Positions 8,949-17,247 of a DNA stretch of 64,000 bases are shown piece by piece. Each line of letters starts with the position of its first letter. Position 1 is the stretch's first letter. This DNA comes from Cytophagales bacterium Alg240-R148 (GTDB lineage Bacteria > Bacteroidota > Bacteroidia > Cytophagales > Cyclobacteriaceae): positions 173,440-237,439 of the forward strand of contig LS999830.1 of assembly GCA_900537185.1 (NCBI GenBank). Reading direction: 5' to 3'. The position numbers and the translations under genes are program-made. The notes beneath the pieces were generated by a model. It had not been told where the DNA came from, did no database searches, and saw nothing but the letters and a program-made list of their open reading frames with translations.

Positions 8949-9317
8949 ATGAAAATTACACAAGTACAACAAGAAAAAGTTGAGAACTTTTATAAAGGGA
9001 TAATAGATAAATCTTGGGAAAGTGACACTTTTAAAGCCAGCTTAATAGCCAATCCTAAAGCGACAATTAAAGAATTTACTGGAAAAGAAGCACTTCCAGA
9101 TAACATTAACGTTGTGGTAGAAGACCAATCTGACAGCAATGTAATTTACCTCAACATACCACGCCAAGTGGATATGGGAGATTTAGAATTAAGCGATGAG
9201 CAGTTGGAGCAAGTTGCAGGAGGTTTAGTTGTTACAGGAACAGTAGTAGCTATTGTAACGATTGGTTCATTAGTTGGTGGTTTTGGAGCTGCTGCATTGT
9301 TAGATAAGTATTTTTAA
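8949..9317 (+). CDS. NHLP-family RiPP precursor peptide 5, hydrophobic Gly/Val core
   Basis: The 122-residue product is a paralogue of precursor 4. The leader has YKGIIDKSWESDTFKASLI, VVVEDQSDSNVIYLNIP and ELSDEQLEQVAGG. The core of about 30 residues after Gly-Gly begins LVVTGTVVAIVTIG and continues with a GGFGAAALL stretch, then DKYF. It is Gly/Val/Ala-rich with no Cys and could form a membrane-spanning helix with small-residue packing faces. It is the last precursor in the array and is followed by a strong hairpin at 9340. Confidence 0.88.
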   Translation: MKITQVQQEKVENFYKGIIDKSWESDTFKASLIANPKATIKEFTGKEALPDNINVVVEDQSDSNVIYLNIPRQVDMGDLELSDEQLEQVAGGLVVTGTVVAIVTIGSLVGGFGAAALLDKYF

Positions 9318-9339
9318 AAAAAATGAACTTTACAAAATA

Positions 9340-9374
9340 GGTTTCTCAGCAAAATTAAATTTTGTTGAGAAACC
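9340..9374 (+). terminator. Hairpin after the precursor array
   Basis: A 17-base-pair inverted repeat (GGTTTCTCAGCAAAATT pairing with AATTTTGTTGAGAAACC, one G-U pair) lies 23 bases after the stop of precursor 5. There is no clean U-run, so it may be a terminator or an mRNA-stabilising 3' hairpin. It ends the precursor array and sets apart the small membrane gene at 9428. Confidence 0.65.
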
Positions 9375-9427
9375 ATTGTATATTTAGGAAGATTCAAAAA
9401 TAAAGTATTCGCTTTAAATTTTTCAAC

Positions 9428-9595
9428 ATGGATAATGATAAAATTAATATTTCTGGATTTATATTATTAGGCATATTTCTGACGGTAGTTGGTAGCTTAT
9501 TGATAGTGTTTAAATACTATGTGATTAGTACCGCTATTTTGTTTGTAGCCATAGCCTTGATAATAGTTGGGATTATGAAAAGGAAGCAAGCATAA
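9428..9595 (+). CDS. Small two-helix membrane protein, candidate immunity protein
   Basis: A 55-residue reading frame runs from ATG to TAA. It starts MDNDKINISGFILLGIF and has two hydrophobic segments (about residues 9-28 and 32-50), with a short KYY loop and a basic end MKRKQA. This is a plausible small inner-membrane protein. It lies just beyond the hairpin that closes the precursor array. Small hydrophobic proteins next to membrane-active peptide genes are often immunity proteins, so self-protection is a reasonable but untested guess. No family is recognised. Confidence 0.55.
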   Translation: MDNDKINISGFILLGIFLTVVGSLLIVFKYYVISTAILFVAIALIIVGIMKRKQA

Positions 9596-9866
9596 AATTG
9601 AATTGTCCTTTCAATTTTATATGTAGTGCAACCTAGTTTAGTACTTGTTTTCTGCCAATCACTCAGTGTATAATGATTTTCTTTAAGACCATTTTTTTAG
9701 GAAAGGTTAATTAATCATTCTAATTCAAAGGAAAATTCTAAATACACCTTTTTCCACTGGAGGAATTTCGAATCTTCGATCACCTTGCATGCTCAACGCT
9801 TCAATTGAAGGCATTTCACAAAAGAGCCAAGTCCACCCAATGATGGGCGCATGCTGATTGATAAAT

Positions 9867-10118
9867 ATGCCTAAACCACATCCAAACAACAACTCGAATC
9901 ACTGGGACATTTTTATGGAACTGGTCCAAAGGTTGGAAGAAAATACACCAATCGATTATAAAATGTTGGACGTATTAAGAAAGGAAACAAAAGGATCAAA
10001 ATCTTCTTTAATATCCATAACCCAATTTGAATATGCCCTTTCTAGAATAAAGTCGTGCGCAATCAGTTTAATCAACAAAATTATTGAGAAGAGTAAAGTG
10101 TACTCAAAAAAAATGTAA
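9867..10118 (+). CDS. Small hypothetical protein
   Basis: The frame encodes 83 residues from the ATG at 9867, or 86 from a TTG at 9858. It has no membrane segment or signal peptide. The N-terminus is rich in Pro/Asn/His, and residues 15-80 are probably helical (WDIFMELVQRLEENTP; FEYALSRIKSCAISLINKI) with a basic end. I recognise no family. The stop lies 67 bases before the hydrolase start. Its length and ordinary amino-acid composition make it plausible, but it could be non-coding. Confidence 0.35.
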   Translation: MPKPHPNNNSNHWDIFMELVQRLEENTPIDYKMLDVLRKETKGSKSSLISITQFEYALSRIKSCAISLINKIIEKSKVYSKKM

Positions 10119-10185
10119 GAGGTTTTGTAACATTTTAATTCTTTTTGGATCAAAGGGCCATAGAAAAAATCTAAAGCTTAAAATC

Positions 10186-11028
10186 ATGAAAAAGATAGGA
10201 ATGTTATGGGTATTGGTGTTGTCCATCCAATTGAGCCAAGCTCAAAACCCAATTGTTGTTGAAAAATCTGGCCAAGGAGCACCCATTTTATTTTTACCCG
10301 GATTTACTTCGCCAGGGTCAGTTTGGAATGGTACTATTTCCAATCTCGATGGCCAATACGAAACGCACCAGGTATCGTATGCTGGTTTTAATGGTCTTGC
10401 ACCAATTCCGACACCCTGGTACAGCCCAATAAAAGATGCACTCATTGAATATGTGAAAAACAATAAATTGAAAAACTTAACTGTTGTGGGCCATAGCATG
10501 GGAGGGAATTTGGCAATAGAATTAGCAGCTGGTTTGCCAGAACAAGTGGTAGGGGTGGTTCTCGTTGAATCTATTCCATGCATGAGAGAATTAATGATGC
10601 CTGGAGTTGCTGCCAATACCTTGCAATACGATAGTCCTTACAACAACAGAATTTTGAATATGGAAGCCAAAGAATTTGAGCAAATGGCCAATGGAATGGC
10701 TCAAAACATGACCAATCAAATGGATAAAGTGCCTATGTTAGCCCAGTGGTCAATAGAGGCCGATAGAAAGACCTATGTTTATGGTTATACAGATTTGTTA
10801 AAGCTGGATTTAAGACCGACACTTGCTGGTTTAAAACAAAATGTGCTGATCTTGGGTGCAGATTTTCCTAATAAACAGATGGTACAATCCAATTACGACA
10901 AGCAATACAGTAATTTGAAAAATAAAAGCATTTACTTGGCAGACGGAAGCAGACACTTTATTATGTTGGACCAACCTCAGTGGATGCATACAAAAATAAA
11001 TAACTATCTGAACGCCAATGCCCAATAA
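10186..11028 (+). CDS. Exported alpha/beta hydrolase
   Basis: A 280-residue protein with signal peptide MKKIGMLWVLVLSIQLSQAQ, so it acts in the periplasm or outside the cell. The hydrolase fold is clear: oxyanion region LFLPGFTSPGSVW, nucleophile elbow GHSMGG with S104, and catalytic H257 in SRHFIMLDQP. An acid residue is likely around 220-230 (LGADFP). Such enzymes hydrolyse esters, amides or similar bonds; the substrate is unknown. The ATG at 10186 directly precedes the signal peptide and is preferred over an upstream in-frame start at 10084. The gene overlaps the ECF sigma gene by 11 bases, so the two are probably co-expressed. Confidence 0.85.
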   Translation: MKKIGMLWVLVLSIQLSQAQNPIVVEKSGQGAPILFLPGFTSPGSVWNGTISNLDGQYETHQVSYAGFNGLAPIPTPWYSPIKDALIEYVKNNKLKNLTVVGHSMGGNLAIELAAGLPEQVVGVVLVESIPCMRELMMPGVAANTLQYDSPYNNRILNMEAKEFEQMANGMAQNMTNQMDKVPMLAQWSIEADRKTYVYGYTDLLKLDLRPTLAGLKQNVLILGADFPNKQMVQSNYDKQYSNLKNKSIYLADGSRHFIMLDQPQWMHTKINNYLNANAQ

Positions 11029-11515
11029 AGAAACTCTGTTTGAAAACTTGCACAAAGAATACCATCCCATGGTGCATCAACTGTGCCTAGGTTTTTTAAA
11101 AGGTGACAATAGTTTGGCACAAGATTTAACACAGGAAGTTTTTATCAATACATGGGCAGCATTAAAAAACTTTAAAGGAGCAGCAAGTTATAAAACATGG
11201 ATTTACCGAATAACAGTTAATACCTGTTTGAAATTCATTAGAGATGCAAAAAAGAACCAACACTTGCCATTGGACGAATGGAATAAAACATTGGTAAATA
11301 CAGAACCAAAATCCAATTCAGAATCCAATCCATACCAACCTTTGTACCGAGCAATCGGGCAGTTAAAAGAAGTGGACCGGTTGTTAATAATGATGGTATT
11401 GGACGGATTGGAGTATGGGGAAATAGCGGAAGTTATAGGCATACAATTGGGGAATGTAAGAGTCAAAATACATAGAATTAAAAAAACCTTAAAAAATATT
11501 CTGCAAAATGAGTGA
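11018..11515 (+). CDS. ECF-type RNA polymerase sigma factor
   Basis: This 165-residue protein has the two-domain ECF sigma layout. Region 2 includes DLTQEVFINTWAALKNFKG and the -10 recognition helix YKTWIYRITVNTCLKFIRD. Region 4 includes LLIMMVLDGLEYGEIAEVIG and the helix GNVRVKIHRIKKTLK. It would direct RNA polymerase to an unknown stress or envelope regulon. It overlaps the hydrolase gene upstream by 11 bases and the membrane protein downstream by 8 bases, the usual arrangement for a sigma factor and its membrane partner. Confidence 0.92.
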   Translation: MPNKETLFENLHKEYHPMVHQLCLGFLKGDNSLAQDLTQEVFINTWAALKNFKGAASYKTWIYRITVNTCLKFIRDAKKNQHLPLDEWNKTLVNTEPKSNSESNPYQPLYRAIGQLKEVDRLLIMMVLDGLEYGEIAEVIGIQLGNVRVKIHRIKKTLKNILQNE

Positions 11516-12110
11516 TGGATTATCGGATTTGAAAAATAAATGGATGGATGCAAGAGAAGCGCAGTCTTTACAAATGCGTTCGGAAGAAAGTCAAAAATTG
11601 GTGGCTCTTTCCGCCAAAAAATTGAAATTGTCCATAGTAGAACATGTCAAAACGATTGTAGTATTGGTGTTGACATGTGTAGGTATCACACTGTGTTTCA
11701 TTTACATAACGCCATTTAAAGAAGTTTTGAGCCAAATAGGTATGTGGTTGATGCAAGGCGCATTGGTACTCAGAATCGCAGTTGAATTATACAGCATTGT
11801 ACTCTCTTCCAAAATTAAATTTACTGATGCAGCAGTAAAAAGTAACAACATGGCCCTAAGGTTTTATCAATTTAGAAAGAAGGTACACGGTTTGTTTACA
11901 TTGTTGGTGGTATTGGTCTATTCTTTGGGGTTTTATTTGTTAACACCTGAGTTTCTAAAGTATTTGGATGGAACCCAAGTGCTATTAATAGATTTGTCTT
12001 ACTTAGTAGGCGCCGTAATATTTACATTTTTTATACGACTCGCCATAAAAAAGGAAATGATGGTGTTGGATGACTTGAAGGCTTTAAACGATCAAATGGG
12101 AGAAGGATAG
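11508..12110 (+). CDS. Four-helix membrane protein, possible anti-sigma partner
   Basis: The 200-residue product has a soluble N-terminus of about 45 residues rich in charged residues, then four membrane helices (about 47-70, 75-100, 130-150 and 160-182). There is no zinc-binding anti-sigma motif. Translational overlap with the ECF sigma factor gene suggests that the N-terminal part holds the sigma factor at the membrane, but this is inferred from position only. No family is recognised. Confidence 0.75.
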   Translation: MSDGLSDLKNKWMDAREAQSLQMRSEESQKLVALSAKKLKLSIVEHVKTIVVLVLTCVGITLCFIYITPFKEVLSQIGMWLMQGALVLRIAVELYSIVLSSKIKFTDAAVKSNNMALRFYQFRKKVHGLFTLLVVLVYSLGFYLLTPEFLKYLDGTQVLLIDLSYLVGAVIFTFFIRLAIKKEMMVLDDLKALNDQMGEG

Positions 12111-12222
12111 AGCGGAGTTAATTCTAATAAGGACCAACAAATAGATTCAATATAGGGAGGGCATTTAGATGCCATGGTATGGTTATAAAAAGAATTGGCG
12201 AACCAACCTTTAATTAAAATGA

Positions 12223-12436
12223 TTACAAAAGACTGGTGTATTTATCGTTACCCAATAAGGAGTCTATTGCTACTGGTGTTCCTGTAGCCGTTGCGTAACC
12301 AGGTGTTTGGGTGTTTAGTGTAATTACGCTGGCGCCAATATCCTTTAGTTGATCCAGAGGTATGGCTCACAATAACTGCAACAATGCCTATTAAAAGTCT
12401 GCTATTGTTTATAAATTTAGGAGCACTGTAAATCAT
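12223..12436 (-). pseudogene. Possible frameshifted gene remnant
   Basis: On the minus strand an ATG at 12436 opens MIYSAPKFINNSRLLIGIV, then the protein-like signal continues in another frame as DQLKDIGASVITLNTQTPGY and onward to a stop at 12223-12225. The second frame reads like ordinary protein (alternating hydrophobic residues, VAIDSLLGNDKYT) but has no start of its own because a TGA lies just upstream. This suggests the decayed end of a gene. The remaining part of 12111-12444 holds nothing else I can support. A chance open frame is quite possible. Confidence 0.25.
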
Positions 12437-12444
12437 ATAAAACG

Positions 12445-14142
12445 ATGATCCATAGATTTTTACTAGTAACCAGCTTCTGTTGCCTTTTATTTTCTTGCTT
12501 TGAAAAGGAAGCTATGGAGCAAGCAGACATTATTTATTCTAATGGCAAGATATATACGGTTAACGAAAAACAAGCGTGGGTTGAAGCAGTTGCTGTTAAG
12601 GATGGCAAAATATTGTTGGTTGGGTCTATGGCTGAGTTGGAAGCAGTAAGAGGGGATAGTACTACGGTTGTTGATCTTGAAGGCAAGTTTGTAATGCCTG
12701 GTATTGTAGATGCGCACATTCATCCAATGGATGTTTATATAGATGAAACTTCTGGCAATCTATTGTTTTCGGACCAGTTGGATGCAGAAGGCGTAGCGGC
12801 AGCTATCAAAAAGTTTGCTGCAGACAATCCGGATAAAGAATGGATTCATGGTAAAAAATATGGGTTGGGCACCTTCCCGGGTGGAAAATTGACCAAAAAC
12901 TGGTTGGACCAAGTAGTTCCGGACCGACCGACCTATATTATAGACGAAACAGGGCACAATGGCGGAGCCAATTCCAAAGCATTGGAAATTGCAGGTATAA
13001 CAGCAGATACGCCCAACCCACCCCTTGGTATGGTAGACAAGGACCCAGCCACCGGTGCACCTACTGGTTTCCTTTCAGAAACTGGTATGGGATTGGTAGG
13101 CAGACACTTACCCAAACGTACAAAAGAAGCGCACAAAGAAGCCATTGCTAAATCGTTAAAACAAATGACGGCATGGGGTATCACTTCTTTTAACGATATG
13201 ATGGTGAATGTGGAAGCTACAGATGCTTATTTTGAGCTGTTAGAGGAAGGGAAACTGCCTTTTAGAACCAATTTGTGTTTGGCCATGAATGAATACACCG
13301 ACCAGGTAATATTAACTGCAGAAGCCAGAGAATACTTGCCAGAGTTTGTAAAGCGCAGTACGGAAAGAATTAGAACCAACAACTTTAAGTATTGGGCAGA
13401 TGGCACTCCTTTAAGTTATACCTCTCTATTAAAAGAGAAGTATGCCGACAAGGACACCCATGGCAGTATTACCATGACTGAAGATATGCGGGCCGATGCG
13501 CTTCGTTTTTTAGGAGAAGGCGTCAATGGCCATGCACATTGTATAACCGACGGTTCTGTACAGTACATTTTGGATTTGATAGAAGAAGCCCACAAAAAAT
13601 ATCCAGGCAAAGTAGGTAGGTTCCATATAGGACACAATTTTTTAATTGACCCTAAAGACTATCCACGTTACTTGGAACTCGATGTTGTGGCAGAATTAGG
13701 ACCTGCCATGTGGTACCCTTCTCCTGCGCTTGAATTGCTAAAAGAAAAATTAGGAGAGGAACGGGCCAATCAGTTGTGGGACTTTAGAGGTTTGATGGAC
13801 AGCGGTATACCGGTAGCATGGGGAAGCGACTGGCCCGCAGGTACACCCGATGCCAACGCCTTGCGGGGTTTAGAAGCCATGGTAACCCGCGCCCACCCTT
13901 GGGGAGAAACAGAGGATTCTTGGGGTACCCCAATTTCGGTTGAAGAAGGTTTGAAAATATTAACAAAAGGCGGCGCTTATGCCTTGCAAAGGGAAAATGA
14001 AATTGGCTCTATCGAGGTAGGGAAATTTGCCGATATGATTGTTTTGGACCAAAACCTTTTAGAATTGGATCCAGCCGATATAAGTGATGTTAAGGTAATG
14101 AAGACCATTTTTGAAGGAATTGTGGTTTATGAAAGGGAATAA
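12445..14142 (+). CDS. Amidohydrolase-3 family (YtcJ-like) lipoprotein
   Basis: A 565-residue metal-dependent hydrolase. The N-terminus has a lipoprotein-type signal with LLFSC, so it is probably anchored in the envelope. Metal-binding motifs of the amidohydrolase superfamily are visible: AHIHP near residue 92, HAHCITDG, FHIGHN, and WGSDWPAGTPDA near residue 453. The C-terminal composite sandwich has the usual GSIEVGKFADMIVLD ending. YtcJ-type enzymes hydrolyse C-N bonds in imides, amides or N-acyl compounds; the substrate here is unknown. It appears to be a single-gene unit. Confidence 0.9.
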   Translation: MIHRFLLVTSFCCLLFSCFEKEAMEQADIIYSNGKIYTVNEKQAWVEAVAVKDGKILLVGSMAELEAVRGDSTTVVDLEGKFVMPGIVDAHIHPMDVYIDETSGNLLFSDQLDAEGVAAAIKKFAADNPDKEWIHGKKYGLGTFPGGKLTKNWLDQVVPDRPTYIIDETGHNGGANSKALEIAGITADTPNPPLGMVDKDPATGAPTGFLSETGMGLVGRHLPKRTKEAHKEAIAKSLKQMTAWGITSFNDMMVNVEATDAYFELLEEGKLPFRTNLCLAMNEYTDQVILTAEAREYLPEFVKRSTERIRTNNFKYWADGTPLSYTSLLKEKYADKDTHGSITMTEDMRADALRFLGEGVNGHAHCITDGSVQYILDLIEEAHKKYPGKVGRFHIGHNFLIDPKDYPRYLELDVVAELGPAMWYPSPALELLKEKLGEERANQLWDFRGLMDSGIPVAWGSDWPAGTPDANALRGLEAMVTRAHPWGETEDSWGTPISVEEGLKILTKGGAYALQRENEIGSIEVGKFADMIVLDQNLLELDPADISDVKVMKTIFEGIVVYERE

Positions 14143-14223
14143 AATCACCCATACCAATTATGTTATGGCCTACCTATTGAAAGTTAGGAGTAGATTTCGG
14201 ACAACAGGAATGGCCATTAAGGC

Positions 14224-14754
14224 ATGAAAACTAAAATAGACTTTAAAAATACAAGCTATTTGCAACAGGGAAATGCCAAACAAAGGCATGCCTACCAAGT
14301 GTTGCACAGGCATAAAGTATTGTCCATTCTTAAAGATTTTAACCCTGTTCTTATCGGTACCATTCCTATTGAGGTAGACATTGAAAGCAGTGATCTGGAT
14401 ATCGCATGCCATTTTGTAGATCGAAAGGCATTTGAAAGAGTATTGAAACAAGCCTTTTCCGAAAAGCAAGGTTTTCAAATTTGGGAAAATACCTCCTCCG
14501 AACCAAAAGCAACAATTGCGAAGTTCATTTTAGAGGATTTTGAAGTAGAAATATTTGGGCAAAACCTTCCTACAACCCAACAACGCGGATACCGGCACAT
14601 GCTTGTAGAGCATAGGGTATTAGAAAAGCGCGGAGAACATTTTCGACAAAGAATAATTCAACTTAAAAACAAAGGACATAAAACAGAGCCATCCTTTGCA
14701 ATTGCATTGGGCTTGGAAGGCGATCCATATGAGGCGCTCCTGAAATTAGAATAA
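14224..14754 (+). CDS. DUF4269 nucleotidyltransferase-like protein
   Basis: The 176-residue protein matches the DUF4269 pattern along its length: AKQRHAYQVL, IGTIPIEVDIESSDLDIAC, FEVEIFGQNLP, YRHMLVEHRVLE, and a C-terminal KTEPSFAIALGLEGDPYEAL. The GT..(I/E)xSDLDI segment resembles the metal-binding strand of nucleotidyltransferase-fold proteins, so transfer of a nucleotide or a toxin/antitoxin-like role is possible, but the function of the family is not known to me. It is soluble and cytoplasmic. Confidence 0.85.
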   Translation: MKTKIDFKNTSYLQQGNAKQRHAYQVLHRHKVLSILKDFNPVLIGTIPIEVDIESSDLDIACHFVDRKAFERVLKQAFSEKQGFQIWENTSSEPKATIAKFILEDFEVEIFGQNLPTTQQRGYRHMLVEHRVLEKRGEHFRQRIIQLKNKGHKTEPSFAIALGLEGDPYEALLKLE

Positions 14755-14915
14755 CATGTGCGTTCAGTTGTTTGGAATTTGGAAGGCTAGTTTGTTTCCA
14801 GTTGTTGGTCTGTTTTTATAAAATTCAAACTTTAATTCTTAGTTTTAAAAAAAAATTGTGGATCAATTGGGAGAAATTTAAACCCAACCCCCACAACAAA
14901 CAAATAAACTTGGAT

Positions 14916-15425
14916 ATGAATAGCTGGATATTGTTGGTTTTGTGCTGTACCCTTGGCTCTCAACAGAGCAATAATAATGTTATTGAATGTTCCGATGCGG
15001 CTTGCCAGGGAACTTATACAGGAGCAGAGTTTGTGAATGGGGATGATGTAGCCCATCAATTTTCTAACAAGATGTCGGAACTTGTGGGGAAAAAACTTAA
15101 AGCATTATATGGCACTGGTCAGTATGCCAAAGTGGACTTCGAACGCTTAAAAATGACAACAAAAGGCATGGGCTCAGGGAGCGTTCAGTACTACCTTTAT
15201 GTCCCGTTCACACAAGTGAACAAGCCATGTGATGCATTTACTTCTTTTGATCATGTAGGTGGATGGAACCACCGACCTGCTCTAGAAGAAAGGAAAAAAC
15301 AGTTGAGCAAGGCCTTGATGCGCCACCATACCCTCGACATCAGCAGTTTGCAAACAACGCCCGAAGGATTACAAGAATATTGGATTCAGTGGAAAAATAA
15401 AAAAACACAAGCCATGTACGAATAA
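14916..15425 (+). CDS. Small exported protein of unknown function
   Basis: The 169-residue product starts at the ATG at 14916, directly before an export signal MNSWILLVLCCTLGSQQ; the frame is open upstream to 14772 but the extension is unlike a coding start. The mature part has a Cys pair near the N-terminus (VIECSDAACQGTY) and a third Cys in NKPCDAFTSFDHVGGWNHRP, with a basic C-terminus. Disulfides are likely in the periplasm. No family is recognised. Confidence 0.6.
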   Translation: MNSWILLVLCCTLGSQQSNNNVIECSDAACQGTYTGAEFVNGDDVAHQFSNKMSELVGKKLKALYGTGQYAKVDFERLKMTTKGMGSGSVQYYLYVPFTQVNKPCDAFTSFDHVGGWNHRPALEERKKQLSKALMRHHTLDISSLQTTPEGLQEYWIQWKNKKTQAMYE

Positions 15426-15499
15426 TAACTAGTTTGGATGTTTAATAGCTTTTGGTATAGGAGGAAGTAAATTGGAAATAAGAATTAATCTTTGAAAAC

Positions 15500-16165
15500 A
15501 TGAATTTGTTTTACAGAACTTTGTTGGCACTATTGGCTGGGCTTTGTGGTTATTTCGTTTATACTTTTTTATACGAGTTTATCAATACGAACACCTATGC
15601 TATCGATCCCCATGGAAGGGAAATACTTGCTAGAAAAAGCCAACTATGGATATTTGTATTGGTCATGGGGATGTTCCACTTGATACAAATTCTAATTTCC
15701 GTTCTATTCATTTCAAAAAAGAAGTTAGAATCAATGGGGGTTGGTTTATTATCCGTTGCCATGATTGAAATTGTTTTTAGTGGAATGCAAATACACGCCC
15801 ACTATGATCCTTCTGAAAGAGTGGTCCAATTTAATAAAAAGGAGTGGCAAGAGGCCGATAAAAAGCCGATAAAAATGGCGCGAGATATATATTTGAATTG
15901 GGGAAGATGTAAATCAAAAGAAACCATAATACAAGCATTAGGCACTCCACAAAAGCCAAAAGAAATCCAACATTTTGAAGAGGGAATTATACAAGAGTCG
16001 GATCAGGTTATTTACTATTTAACGGATGCCGTGGACCAACAAGACGAATGTTATTTGGTATTTTATTTTGGGAATGAAACAGAAAAGGACTGTAACAGCA
16101 TAGATTTGTGTACTTTTGGAGAGAACAGTGTGTATTCTTTTAACCCTTATATAGAGTCTCATTAG
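15500..16165 (+). CDS. Membrane protein of unknown function
   Basis: The 221-residue product has three membrane segments in its first 100 residues (about 5-28, 48-73 and 80-98), followed by a soluble domain of 120 residues. The soluble part has Cys residues (WGRCKSKETIIQALGTPQKP, QDECYLVFYFG, KDCNSIDLC) and a segment like a SmpA/BamE-type fold (alternating strands after a helix). The fold suggestion is weak. It is flanked by other orphan envelope genes. Confidence 0.6.
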   Translation: MNLFYRTLLALLAGLCGYFVYTFLYEFINTNTYAIDPHGREILARKSQLWIFVLVMGMFHLIQILISVLFISKKKLESMGVGLLSVAMIEIVFSGMQIHAHYDPSERVVQFNKKEWQEADKKPIKMARDIYLNWGRCKSKETIIQALGTPQKPKEIQHFEEGIIQESDQVIYYLTDAVDQQDECYLVFYFGNETEKDCNSIDLCTFGENSVYSFNPYIESH

Positions 16166-16317
16166 TGCAATCTTTAATTTAGAAAAACAAAATAGAAACA
16201 ATGAGCAAATGAATGGAAATTTGACTTTGCATTTTGGAAACGGTAAATTGTATTGGTACTAAGCAAGCCAAGCTGTTTTCGGATGGCATGCAATACTAGA
16301 ATTCAATCCGACGAACT

Positions 16318-17247
16318 ATGGGAGTCAACAGGTGTTTGTTAACAGTATGTATAGGTTTAATTATCGTTTCTTGCGCTTCTAATAATGCGCCAGAGCCTAT
16401 TCTGTATCCATCCTTTGGTGCTCCAAAAGAGGTAGCCATACAGGGTTTAACATTTGATGCCATGGAACCATTTATTTCGTCAGACGGTCAAATGTTGCTT
16501 TTTAATAATTTGAATGATGGTGTGAACACCAAGTTGTATTATACTACCAAAGTGGACGATGCAACTTTTAATTTTGAAGGAGAATTACAAGGAGCCAACC
16601 AAAGTACACCACCTCATTTGGATGCGGTAGCTGATTTGGATGCACTCGGTAATTTTTACTGGACTTCCACCCGGGATTATCCTGCACAACTGAACAATTT
16701 ATTTCATGGTAGTTTGGATGCCAATACAGGTACTGTTGACAACATAGGCAGAGTGGCCGGTGATTTCAATAAAAACACACCTGGGTGGCTGGTTATGGAC
16801 CATGGCATCAGTTTGGATGGGCAGTTTTTGTATTTCAACAATGCCCGTTTTGATGATTCCAGCTGCCAAGGACCATGCGAAACCACGCTTGGAGTAGCGC
16901 AAAAAAACAGCGATGGCAGCTTTACAACTTTACCCAATTCATCCGAGATTCTACAAAACATCACCGATGGTGCTTATATCTATTATGCTCCTTGCATCAG
17001 CAGCGATAATTTAGAACTGTATTATACTAGATTTGAAAAAGGGAATGTAACAGCGGAAACCTTATTTGAAATATGTGTAGCGGTGCGCAGCGATTCAAAA
17101 GGTGTGTTTTCTGTTCCAAAAGTATTGTTTTCAGAAACAATTGGAGAGCTAATAGAGGCCCCAACTCTAACCATTGATAAATCAAAAATGTACTACCATC
17201 AAAAAGTGCCTGGCTCACATAAAATAATATTGCGGTATCGAAATTAA
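16318..17247 (+). CDS. Putative lipoprotein with WD40-like (PD40) beta-propeller repeats
   Basis: A 309-residue lipoprotein with signal MGVNRCLLTVCIGLIIVSCAS; the lipobox Cys is near residue 20. The body has repeated blades of the TolB/PD40 kind: FISSDGQMLLFNNLND, GISLDGQFLYFNNARFD, CISSDNLELYYTRFEKG and TLTIDKSKMYYHQKVP. Such surface or periplasmic propellers usually bind other proteins or glycans. No enzyme motif is visible. It is followed by a palindrome and nearly 400 bases without a gene. Confidence 0.75.
   Translation: MGVNRCLLTVCIGLIIVSCASNNAPEPILYPSFGAPKEVAIQGLTFDAMEPFISSDGQMLLFNNLNDGVNTKLYYTTKVDDATFNFEGELQGANQSTPPHLDAVADLDALGNFYWTSTRDYPAQLNNLFHGSLDANTGTVDNIGRVAGDFNKNTPGWLVMDHGISLDGQFLYFNNARFDDSSCQGPCETTLGVAQKNSDGSFTTLPNSSEILQNITDGAYIYYAPCISSDNLELYYTRFEKGNVTAETLFEICVAVRSDSKGVFSVPKVLFSETIGELIEAPTLTIDKSKMYYHQKVPGSHKIILRYRN

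Noticed and set aside
9867-10118. Reading the small protein here as a sixth NHLP precursor
   Set aside because: It has none of the leader signatures (no VVxxDQ strand, no Gly-Gly), so it was kept only as a low-confidence hypothetical.
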